This document shows, one piece after another, positions 19,780-29,415 of a stretch of 64,000 nucleotides of DNA (position 1 is its first letter; the number at the start of each line of letters is the position of its first letter). Location: contig JAWQUS010000011.1 of the NCBI GenBank assembly GCA_036365455.1, forward strand, positions 6,096,001 through 6,160,000, written 5' to 3'. The translations under genes were made by a program, and so were the position numbers. The notes beneath the pieces were generated by a model. It worked only from the letters and a program-made list of their open reading frames with translations, was not told where the DNA came from and did not search any database. The DNA comes from Macrosoma leucophasiata (taxonomy: Eukaryota; Arthropoda; Insecta; Lepidoptera; Hedylidae).

Positions 19780-20814
19780 TATATATAGGCTGCCCTCTTT
19801 CAGCATCTTTGCGAAACTAAACGAATCATCTACCCCTACTTGGACATGCTTTCTACCCCTCGTACATCTCTCACCGGTAAATTACTAGATGGCAGCACAA
19901 GTAACATGCTTTCTTATCAACTCGAGTTTCTCACAGATGGCGCTTTGTGGAAAGCTTTCCAGTGTGCTGAAATACAGAGTTTAAGAATGTTTTGTATATT
20001 GTATAGATGGCGTTGAAAAACATTCCAGCAAAGCGCGCAAATTAACGGAATTTTAGACGTACAATAAAAATGAAGGAAGTAGGTAAATTAGGATTATTGA
20101 TTTAATTCAAAAATTTGTAAATGTTTGCGATACGAGAGCGAATGCGCTGTGAAAGAGAGTAAAAAAAAGGCACAACACTGCATGGCACCAAAAAACGAGT
20201 CACGTCTTTCGAAACAGCAGAAGAATAATTAATGAATGTTTTAGCAGAAAACACAGTCTATCAATTTTGGTCAATATTTTATAACTAATAGGAAAGTGTA
20301 ACAGAATACCTATTATGGACTTCCTAGAAATGTATGAATTGAGATCCTGATCCTGGTAATAGAATACTTAATAAATATGGACCTACTTATGCAACAAGGA
20401 ACCAACATGTCAAAATCAAGTTATGTATATATATATATATATATAGATACCTTAGTCCATATAATAATTATAATTAATTTTACAATGTGTCTTTAGATCT
20501 ATGCTATTTCTCAAACCTCATTGTACTTGGGGATCGAGCGCATGTTATCGTCCGCATAACAATAGAATAATATTTTTCTCTTGAGCTGACGGGTTAACAA
20601 TGCAAGGATTAAAAAAAAAAATAACACGTCGAATTCAGAACCTCATTTCTGACTTTTACATTTAAACAATGCGGTAAATGGGCATAATAATTACAGTTTT
20701 CAATAAACACTTATTAAAAAAAAAATTGGCAATTGGTATAAAAGTATTCAGGGTGAACTTCCTCGTTTCCCGTGGTTCAATGATATATAAGCGATAGGAA
20801 TTACGTTAAGTTAG
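19780..20814. other. No supported feature; TA microsatellite
   Basis: 'agatggcg' phrases occur at 19890-20015 without a clear boundary. A pure TA run lies at about 20424-20445. Confidence 0.4.
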
Positions 20815-21125
20815 TTTTAAGATTACGTTCCGGTCACTATCCATTAGCGAAATTTGCATTCTTGATGAAAAAGAAAGAATCACCAAATTGTGAAGTGTGC
20901 AACAAAATTGAAGACGTGCAGCATTTGCTGATGGAGTGTGTACGGAACAGAAATGAGAGAATGTTGCTAGTGCAGAAATTGCAAAAGAATTATGTAAGAT
21001 AATTCCTCGCCAGTAACATTTTCCTTTCTATTTCCTTATATTATAATAATGGTTTAAGTTTGTATTGGGTACGATGGGGTTGACATGTCGTGGGACAAAA
21101 CCCCTTTTAAAAAATAGAATTAAAA
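20815..21125 (+). pseudogene. RNase-H tail of I/R1-type retrotransposon
   Basis: The frame reads RSGHYPLAKFAF, then PNCEVCNKIEDVQHLLMEC. CxxC followed by HLL-x2-C is the zinc-knuckle-like ending of the RNase-H region in many I/R1/jockey-group elements. Translation stops at about 21000, followed by a 3' UTR ('tacgatggggttgacatg') and an A-rich tail. Only the 3' end remains, as usual for 5'-truncated insertions. It resembles 48120-48423 in both protein and tail. Confidence 0.7.
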
Positions 21126-21529
21126 AAAAATACGAAAACAATACCTAGATTCTGTCACGAGAAATACGCTCGCTTCGTGGCGAAAAAAATCGGATAAAAA
21201 TTATACCTTACCTTAAGTTCGAAATGACTAGAATTCTGAACGGTCTCAATGAAAAATGGGAGAAAGATTCGGTGTCGAGATAACAACCTTCAGTAGGTTA
21301 TTCGATAAAGCACCAAGATATCTCTGAATGTTGTAGATCAGACCCTGCTTGAACCCTTGGATTTTTCTCCCTTTTATCTAATAATGTTCTATTTCCTTAT
21401 AAGTACTGCACATACCCTCAAATTGAAATAGACCGTAATTACGAATACATGCATTTTGAAAACACGATCATGTTTTGTATGAAAAACATCCTGCTTATAT
21501 AATAAATGCGAAAGTTTGTGAGTATGGAT

Positions 21530-21832
21530 CATAGAGCAACACTGGCCCCTCCAGTGTAGTAGTAGCCATATGCAGGATTTCCCCTCTGTCAAAGTACAAG
21601 CCCAAATGGGCCTATACATGTCGCCTAGATGTTTAAATGTTTTGTTTCTGTATTTTGTTAAAGTCAAGGTGTGAGTTTCGTAGTAATAGACGATTTATAT
21701 AGTACGCACACTATATAAATCGTGTGTCGCACGCATTTTCCCCTCGGACTCTCGAACTGTTTTGCATCGGTAATAAACGCTATGGCTACTCCCCTCCAGT
21801 CCATCGCGGTCGGTGGCCCGTGTTGCTCTATG
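21530..21832. mobile_element. hAT-like MITE, copy 1
   Basis: Terminal inverted repeats begin CATAGAGCAACAC(T/G)GGCC. The ends carry 'gagtagccat'-like left and 'atggctactcccctccagt' right blocks. It is flanked by the 8-bp direct repeat GTATGGAT (21522-21529 and 21833-21840), the length produced by hAT transposases. A relative is at 36751-37021. This copy holds an extra palindromic stretch (21690-21723: ACGATTTATATAGT and its complement, loop acgcac) absent from the other. No transposase frame. Confidence 0.75.
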
Positions 21833-22009
21833 GTATGGATGGATGGATGATTCTTACTCTTTCACAAAAAAACAACATTACGTAATTGAATGATTTTTTT
21901 CAGTAATATAGGTTATACATTGGAATAACATATAGGCTACAACTTGTAATGATGTTTTTTCTTTTATGAAATGAAATAACTATTATTATTATTTTTACAC
22001 AAAACAAAA

Positions 22010-24000
22010 AAATATATAAAAATCTTAACATACGGAAACGCGATATATTTTCGCGGCATAATGCAATGGTGTACATGAATAAGGCCGAGGCCCTTGTATT
22101 TAAGCTGCGGACCCACCGCAGCGTACGGCCCCTCCGTACGCTGCGGTGGTAGAAGCTTCGCCTAGGTCGAACGCCTACGAAGATACACACGTAGGCAGAA
22201 GCTTCGCCTTGCAAGAAAATATATGAGAGTGTGTCCATTGCAACCCACGGACACGCTATGCATGAATTTACACACGTAGCCTGGTTTTGGTTTGGCGCCC
22301 GGATAGTTCAACGCTGGCGACGCTATACACGCGGTACACGGAAACGGGACCGGGTGGAGGGTGAGACGGGCGAGAAAGTCAATTCTGATGGCATTCTATA
22401 AGTTTATATTTAGTTACGAGCAATACGATATGCGTAGATTCCACAAAACTGATTTAAAACTATGCATAGTCGTGACTTTTGCGTTCATATTCGTGTATAG
22501 CGTGTGCTGCAGTGGAAACGCTGATCGATGTTGTCAAACAAATGAACCCATGCGTCGCGTGCCCGTGCACAGCGTGCGCTGCGGTGGATCCGCGGCTTAA
22601 CACGCAAGGCAAGGACTTTAAACAATTAAGTAAACAGCCGCCGACATCAATTATTTCGGGATTTTCCTTTATTAATATTTGGAAAGAAGCTTTCGCCGAC
22701 TTAGGCCACGTTTCTATTATCTTACAAGGACTTGATACTTCGCTTTTAAATAAGTAGGTTTGTACTTTTATATGCCTACATTTTCATTATGGATGATAAC
22801 ATTATTTCAGCTGTAGAAATAAAATATTTGCGGATAAGCGAAAAATCAATTTTTAGTAACAAACGGCCTTGAATAAATTACGACGCGGACACGAGATATT
22901 ATGAACATTTTCAGAAACTTAGAATACCAAATTAATGGTGTAGGTAGACGACTTTTCAGTTTATTATTTCTTATGCCGAAGTTCAACGTGGGATCACTAA
23001 CATGGCTAGACTATGTGAAACATTTTCTAAAAGTTCATATTTTAGAATTAATTTAGATACTAACCCCAATAATTCAATAATTTTTAAATGAAAAGAAAAC
23101 CCGGCTCCCGCCCAAACACGCTTTACGTACTTAATTTTTTTTTATTTCCCGTAAAAACATAAAATTCCATTCCATACAAAGACGCGAGATATTCTCGCGG
23201 CATAATGGTGTAAATGAATAAAGCGGAAGCCATTGTGTTAACTTACAAGGCAAGGACTTCAAACAATCGTGAGTAAACAGCAGCCGACATCAATTATTTA
23301 GGGATTTCCCTTTATTAATATTTGAAATGAAACTCCCGCCGTCTTAGGCCACGACTCTATTTACTTACACTTGATACTTCGTTTTTAAACAAGTAGGTTT
23401 GTATTTGTATACGTCTTACACTTTTCTTATTGATCGTAATGTTATTTGAGTTATAGAAATAAAAATATTAGCGAATTATCAATTTTAGTAATAAATTGCC
23501 ATAACACGAGAACCGACCGTACCGACGAACGCGGACACGAAATTTTACGAAAATTTTACGCACACGAGTTTTTAGTACACCATGCCGAGATAGAACCCCT
23601 TACATGACTAGACTACGCATATAATATCTTCTAAAATTTAAATTTCACAATTGATGTAGACCGTAAGTTTACATGCTATGCCATTTATTCAAAAATTTGA
23701 AAATGAAAAGAAAACCCGGCTACCATCGAAACATGCTATTATTTTTTATTTCCGGCAAAAACATTAAATAACCATTTCATACAAAGACGCGAAATATTTC
23801 CACGGTATAATGGTGTAAATGAATAAAGCTATTGTGCTAACACGGAGGAAGGACCTCAAACAAACGTAAGTAAACAGCCCCCAACGTCAATTATTTCAAG
23901 ATTTCCCTTTATTGTCTTAGGCCACATTTCCACAAACTTACAAAATCTTGATACTTAATTTTTACGCAAATAGGCATCCATTTTTTTTATAAATGAGATA
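22010..24000. repeat. ~600-bp tandem array, three units
   Basis: The phrase 'tcgcggcataatg...aatgaataa' occurs near 22055, 23200 and, degraded, 23805. 'aaacagc(c/a)gcc(g/a)ac...tcaattatt' and 'cttaggccac' follow in order in each. The true spacing is about 604 bp between units 2 and 3; unit 1 is lengthened by the 493-bp insertion at 22104-22596. The third unit is cut short near 24000. Confidence 0.85.
22104..22596. mobile_element. piggyBac-like MITE (TTAA target)
   Basis: Flanked by TTAA at 22100-22103 and 22597-22600. Ends are inverted: GCTGCGGACCCACCGCAGCG on the left and GCCGCGGATCCACCGCAGCG on the right (reverse complement). The neighbouring array unit at about 23245 has an uninterrupted single TTAA ('tgtgttaacttacaag') at the same place, a natural empty site. 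Internal repeats of the end motif occur at 22134-22149 and 22500-22515. No transposase; a 79-codon frame (22361-22600) with Cys-rich C-terminus ends in the right TIR and is judged incidental. Confidence 0.85.
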
Positions 24001-24059
24001 AACCATAAATCGTAATGGCTTTGAATGGTAATGGCCTTAAAATTAAGGCATTATGTTTT

Positions 24060-24190
24060 TAAGACTTAATAGTAGAGCGATGAATGTAGAAGAAACACGG
24101 GAGATGTGTCAGGATCGGGACATCTGGCGCTCTACACTCTCTGCATACCTCGTAAGGGACCTGGCGTGAAGATACATACATACATACATA
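24060..24190 (+). repeat. Repeat family G with CATA microsatellite
   Basis: 'gagatgtgtcaggatcggga', 'ctctacactctctgcatacc' and 'aagggacctggcgtgaagat', followed by (CATA)n. This is the clearest plus-strand copy. The CATA tail probably belongs to the element end. Confidence 0.6.
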
Positions 24191-24499
24191 TTTAATAAGT
24201 TGAGCACCGCGGAGACGATATGGTCCACGAACAGTAAGAAATCAATGGCCATATTTTTCTCTCTGCCTGGGTTTATAGCACAAAAACATCCGATAATAAA
24301 GTAAAGAGAGAAACATGCAAACTTATTTCTACAAAATTTGATTTTAGTGCAGATACTTCGCTTTTCGACATATAACCCAATGATAGGTATATAATGCTTG
24401 GCAGCGTTAAGTTCGCTCTATGTGCTATATCTCTGCATAAAGCCTGAATTCATACATATAGGACGGGGTTGGAAAAAGAAACATTCAAGATCATTCACT

Positions 24500-24790
24500 C
24501 ACAATTCACCAAGTTTTGTCTAATGGGATAGCCTGTTGCATCTTCGGGCCGTGTACCAAACTCCAAAGGTAGCACTGAGCGTAGTAACAGTGGTTTGCTA
24601 CCAAATTTTAAGGTGGCAGAGTGCATTACGTAATTTATCGGTCGCTTAATTAACTACCACATAGCGATAGTGCTGAACACGAGTTCAGTACTGTCTCACA
24701 ATAAAACTAATGCCACTGTGATCGCCAATCTGCATGCCAAGGGTGACGCTTATACCCTCATAATATGATGCAATAGGATATCTTTGGGAG
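24500..24790. repeat. Repeat family E, diverged copy
   Basis: 'caataaaactaatgccactg' and 'atcgccaatctgcatgcca' align with 37870-37915 and 28695-28720. The upstream half is less certain. Confidence 0.45.
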
Positions 24791-24799
24791 ACTTTTACC

Positions 24800-25316
24800 A
24801 AGCAGTTTAGATTTTTGGTTAGAATAATGAGGATGATATTGATAATTATGTAGAATATCTATCTACAAGGTGTGTCTTCATAAACCATCCAGAATTTTTA
24901 TTTCGTCACGCAATTTAGATGCTATCTGAACTATTCCAGTGGTAAAGAGACAATACATTTTGGATAGCGAAAACCGTAAAATTCCGCCGACGAGTGTACA
25001 AAATTGTTTGTCAAGCCGAAAAGGCAGTTCCCTAGTCCAATAATTCATTTTCCCAGCGAAACAGCGGTCCAATTTAAAAAGTCAATGGCGAAACTTTTTT
25101 TACCGATATTAAATAAGTTAAAAATCTTCGGGTCGAGCCGCTTTGGCAACGGTTGGCGGAATTCGTTATCAATTTAATGAAAACAAGCGGACATGATACA
25201 ACTCGTGTTTTAAAAAGGTAGGCTACGGCTGATGTCGAGTGAGGTTCTACATCAAAGTCTACTGTGATTCTTGTGACACGTTACATTTTGGGAGGCGATA
25301 TATATAAATAAATAAA
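24800..25316. other. No supported feature
   Basis: A 64-codon minus-strand frame at 24878-25072 is not convincing. A TA/AATA low-complexity run lies at 25290-25320. Confidence 0.4.
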
Positions 25317-25428
25317 TACACTCACAGCCCAGCCTACACACACAACACATATACAATCACCCAGACCAGAAACAAATATCTGTAGGCCATACAAATAGTC
25401 ACACACCGATGGACTAACCGGGTCGTCA
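25317..25428 (-). mobile_element. tRNA-headed SINE (family D), internally deleted
   Basis: Reverse reading: 'gacccggttagtcca' (box A region), then directly the body 'tatttgtatggcctacagat' -like sequence and 'gggtgattgtatatgtg'. Box B and the second half of the tRNA head seen in the 38.1-kb copy are missing. Confidence 0.65.
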
Positions 25429-25468
25429 TATCAAATGCGAGTGATATGAATAGCACTCGCAAAAGCCT

Positions 25469-25546
25469 TCAAACCCAGGACCCCTGCTGCGTCTATACTA
25501 CTTAGCTGCCTAAGTAGTATAGACGCAGCAGGGGTCCTGGGTTTGA
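25469..25546. repeat. Perfect hairpin, 37-bp arms, 4-nt loop
   Basis: 25469-25505 (TCAAACCCAGGACCCCTGCT...) and 25510-25546 are exact reverse complements; the loop is CTGC. Mixed composition (about half GC), so not a low-complexity coincidence. Confidence 0.97.
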
Positions 25547-25565
25547 TGCCCGGCTCAAGGGCTAT

Positions 25566-26122
25566 CAGAAATTATGGCGAACAAGCATGCAGTTCACATG
25601 GATGTCAAGTGATAACTACAGCTTACACAAACTTTTACTGATGGCAGAGCTCCAGTGACGGGGCTCGCGGGCGTAGGCACCACCGTATTACCTAATATAC
25701 TTGCCGCTAAATGGTAGTGTTCAGCACTATCGTGTTCCGGTCAGGTGGTAATGTACGGCTCCGTAATTTTCGGCACAGAGGCATAACACCTTAGGCCTCA
25801 GGAGCGGTAACGCATCTGCATTTTGACCTTGATGTTTGTGTGGGTGTCTATAGGCTGCAGTCATCACTCAACATCAATGTGAACTGCATGCTTGTTCGCC
25901 ACTTCAATTACATAAAAAAATTACCAGAGGTCAAAACGAAGATGCGTTGCATGCATTGAGACCTCAGCTGTTATGTCTCTGTGATACTTATTACAGGGCC
26001 ATACATTACCATCTAACCGGAACACGATAGTACTAAGCACTAACATTAGGCGGCAAATAGATTAGGTAATGCGGTAGTGCCTACGCCCTCGAGATCCAAC
26101 ATTGGAACTCTACCACCAGTTA
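25566..26122 (+). repeat. Repeat family A, copy 7, split by another copy
   Basis: The head lies at 25566-25632 ('ggcgaacaagcatgcagttc') and the rest at 25921-26122 ('agaggtcaaaacgaagatgc' to 'ctaccaccagtt'), both plus. Together they make one element, interrupted by a minus-strand family-A copy. Confidence 0.75.
25637..25920 (-). repeat. Repeat family A, copy 8, nested insertion
   Basis: Full-length reversed copy, 'actgatggcagagctccagt' to 'ccacttcaattacat' plus an A run. It is better preserved than its host copy, consistent with a younger age. Hairpin nearly intact (one change: 'gacggggctc'). Confidence 0.8.
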
Positions 26123-26129
26123 ATATATA

Positions 26130-27030
26130 AGAAGACCTTCACAGAATCACGTAACAAGTTTTAAGACTGTACTAAACATTATTTATATTTCTGAGTTAAT
26201 TAACGTTTTTAAGTGCCGCTCGTAATTTCTTTACCTCTCATTATGTCGTCATGTCGTCGAATTAATTACCTGTGAACAAAAAACGTCTGTGTTAAACAAT
26301 GTTTTATAGAAGATAACAATTTAATTAAAACAATTTTTAGAGTCAAGTCAGAGAATATGTAATAATACTACGTATAGAATGGACAAATCGACGTCCCGCC
26401 CGATTTCCCGGCTTCACCCAACCACCTCGCCTCTTATGGGCGACGGTTGGTATTTTCTACGTGCTACGCACACAGGTGCACGTGTAAATACACGTCACTG
26501 ATTGATGTCTGTGTAATAGAGACGAAATTAAGCGTTTGTATGGAGTTTTGGCGGAGTGTCCGCGGTGTGGTCGAGTTAACCAGTAGGGAAGGATTATGGA
26601 ATTCAATTTGTCCTTTCCTATTGGATTTCACGCTATTATCCCAGTCAGTGCGTTGCCCACCCATCGGCGGTTTAAACTTTTCATTCACAAGCCGAGACCG
26701 CACATGAGCGGTTGGATTTCAAACTGAAAACGAATGCCCTAACATCATGAAAATATATATTTTTTGAAATTTCATGAGTCATTACTGAGTCATAGCTATA
26801 TAAGCTTACAGATATTGTAAGGTTTCGATTAAAGCGTTTCTGTTCTTACATACCGAACCCACCGATAGGCGGGCATGACGCGTTTTCAGGAACTTAAGCT
26901 TTAAGGAACAAACCATCTTGAGCCGTCTAACGTATAAATAATTAATCGAACGGATGCGTTCACTTTAATTCAATTCTACTCAGTGTATCCAAACGGGTTT
27001 AAGGGTAATTAAATGTTAACTGCTCATGGC
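26130..27030. other. No supported gene; mixed GC content
   Basis: 26390-26720 is richer in GC than its surroundings and gives overlapping 80-codon frames on both strands, with no recognisable motif on either. The remainder is AT-rich. Confidence 0.4.
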
Positions 27031-27336
27031 AACAACCCTTCTTTCGTCCCACTACTGAGTACAAGTCTTTCCCCTTGGGAGCGAATGCAGGTTATTGGAG
27101 GTACGAGTAAGTGGCCAAGCCGATGTCGGATATTTTCATAAGGCCTTCGACAAGGTTTAACGACTGCTATCTATCGATAACAACCGGGACTCACGACTTG
27201 ACGTGCCTTCTGAAACACGTAAACGCGCATTTAATTTGCCACTAGCGGTCACCCATCACAGAACCGACCGCGCCCGTTTCGCACAGCCGAGTACAGATCG
27301 CTTGCGTTCTACACCAGCCGCAGGACCATGCCCGCT
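27031..27336 (-). mobile_element. 5S rRNA-derived SINE, copy 2
   Basis: Reverse reading shows 'gcatggtcctgcggctggtg', the 5S part ('gatgggtgaccgc', 'cgggcgcggtcgg'-like), 'aacgactgctatctatcg' and 'tagtgggacg'. It is more diverged than 3327-3658 (the C-box partner reads 'gtgatgggtgaccgctagtg') and lacks an obvious target duplication. Confidence 0.8.
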
Positions 27337-27339
27337 TCA

Positions 27340-27880
27340 TTTCTTTTAGATACTTACGACAAATATTTACACAATTTAAAAAACTACTTAAATACGCTAA
27401 AAGTAAACGAAGTTGCAGTTGCAATTAGCATAATTGTTAATACTTGTATAAACAACATTAATATGTTGTTATTGTATTCCGTGTACATAATCTTGTATAA
27501 TGTTGCGGAAATTACAGGCCCCGATCTGACATTCCAAAGAGATCATTCTCGGATACCACGTACATCTATCATTTCGAGATTCAGATAGGTTAATGTTCAT
27601 ACGTAGGCTGTGTAGAAGTTCTAGATATGTAAACAACATGCGTTACAAAATGTCGATATTTCCATATATTCAACTAGAATAGTGTTGCGAGAATATCTTC
27701 TTGATATGATAGTATATCATTTGAAACTCATCTCGAGTGTAAAGCAATATAATCAAAAACAAATACGAGTAACTTAGTTCTTAGTAAAGTTTGTTCTAAG
27801 AAGGTATATATACAGGTATGTACATAGATCAGTAAAAAGATTAACATATTTTTGTTGTATTCATTAAGTTCCTTTTGTAT
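27340..27880. other. No supported feature
   Basis: The 86-codon plus-strand frame (27328-27588) starts inside the SINE head and is incidental. Confidence 0.4.
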
Positions 27881-28521
27881 TTTTAGGGTTCCGTACCTTA
27901 AAAGGAAAAAAGGAACCCTTATAGGATCACTCGTGCGTCTGTCTGTCTGTCCGTCTGTCACAGCCAATTTGCTCCGAAACTACTCGACCCATTGAGTTGA
28001 AATTTTATGAATATATGAATATATGTCACCAATTTAGGTGACCTAAAGATGAACACGTCAAGTAAAATAATAAATTTTAAACGGGGGGGGGGGGCACTTT
28101 CGGGGGGTAACTCAGAAAAAATAAAACAAAACGTGAACTGTGTCGTATGACATATCAAATGAAAGAGGTTGTTGTCAGCATCTCAGATATATTTTTTTTA
28201 TAATTTTTGCATAAACAAATTTGAAGTTATTTAGGAAAATCGACGAAAATTGACTATTTCCCCCCGTATCTCCGAAACTACTGAACTTAAAATTTTGAAA
28301 AAAATGTGGAAAATAGTTCTTTGCCTATAGATTACTGGAAAACCTATAAGAAGTTTGAGTATTCAAATTAAATCGAAAAATCTTAATAATATAACCCCCC
28401 CTGCCGGTACCACCGTAACCGCTATGTCCCTGCATTTTAAATCTGTAATATTTTCGAAAATATTTTTTTAAATTACGGAACCCTCACCACGCGAGTCGAA
28501 CTCGCACTTGTCCGGTTTTTT
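27881..28521 (-). mobile_element. Dispersed repeat family B, copy 2
   Basis: Runs in reverse from 'ttagggttccgtacctt' to 'gaactcgcacttgtccggtt'. It has a pure G run ('acgggggggggggggc') where copy 1 has the foldback. Confidence 0.8.
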
Positions 28522-28534
28522 TGTATGTCATGAA

Positions 28535-28740
28535 GTGGCGTCGGGCCGGCGACTACCCTTCCGGCCACTAGCGGAAGAATTTTTCTCTATTGGAAGAGAA
28601 TTCTTCCACTAGTGCAGTCAGTCAATGGCGGTCAAACCATTCCAATGGGGCTGTAGTAAGTGTAATAACGCATGATGGACCGCAGCGTCCCTCAATAAAA
28701 CTACCGACACTGCAATCGCCACTATAATGTGCCACGCATC
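28535..28740. repeat. Repeat family E with imperfect hairpin
   Basis: 'aaaccattccaatggggctg', 'accgcagcgtccctcaataa' and 'ctgcaatcgccac' define the family. An imperfect hairpin at 28567-28615 (CACTAGCGGAAGAATT / AATTCTTCCACTAGTG) precedes it. Confidence 0.55.
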
Positions 28741-29415
28741 TGCATTTTACAGATTTTTTGTTTAGATGTCTATAGGTTGCAGTAGGTACCTTTTAACTTA
28801 ACGCATGCTTAGTTGTGGCTCAACTGCCTCAACGTTATGACTTATATCTAATATATATATATTAACTATATCTAGACAAATTGAAGGTTTGTTATATTAG
28901 TAGGAGAGATACTGAACCCTCCGAGTAACGTTGGCCCTGTAAGGCTAGAAATGTTTGTAGGGATGAACATAACACACTTAGTACAAAAACCATGGCCTAG
29001 CAAGGATTTCTGATGAGAAAAGTTACTTTCATATTTAAGATCTGGCTCTATTGCGACCATTTATGTTGCTTCTTAAAGTTAATTTTTTCTGTGTTCGGAT
29101 ACTTGAAGAAAACCACGATTTTTTACTGCAAATGAGCGACTCAATCGTATATCAACAGCAGGCTAATTGATGTACAATTTACATTACATGATACGCTCGA
29201 TACATAATTTATTGAATTCGTCCTAACATTTTAATCGACATGGAAACACTTTCGTTGTCATAGAAACACCACTACAAATATAAATAAGACGTAATAATTA
29301 TCGTCGCAAAACTATGGCTGCTAGATCTAAAATATAGAAGTAACTTTTCTCATCAGAAATCCAGATGAAGTGACGGGCTGATCCTTGCCAGGCGATGGTT
29401 ATTGTACTTAACATA

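Noticed and set aside
18738..20445. Pure TA runs as replication or regulatory elements
   Set aside because: Ordinary microsatellites in AT-rich insect DNA.
21900..22238. 112-codon minus-strand frame with a hydrophobic C-terminal part
   Set aside because: Crosses the array/MITE junction and is made of unrelated pieces; no motif.
22361..22600. 79-codon frame with a hydrophobic stretch and Cys-rich end, looking like a small secreted protein
   Set aside because: It lies wholly within the TTAA-flanked MITE and ends in its terminal inverted repeat. The Cys codons come from the repeated 'gtgctgc / gcgctgc' end motif.
26464..26707. Overlapping ~80-codon frames on both strands in a GC-rich patch
   Set aside because: Both-strand openness follows from base composition; no motif on either strand.
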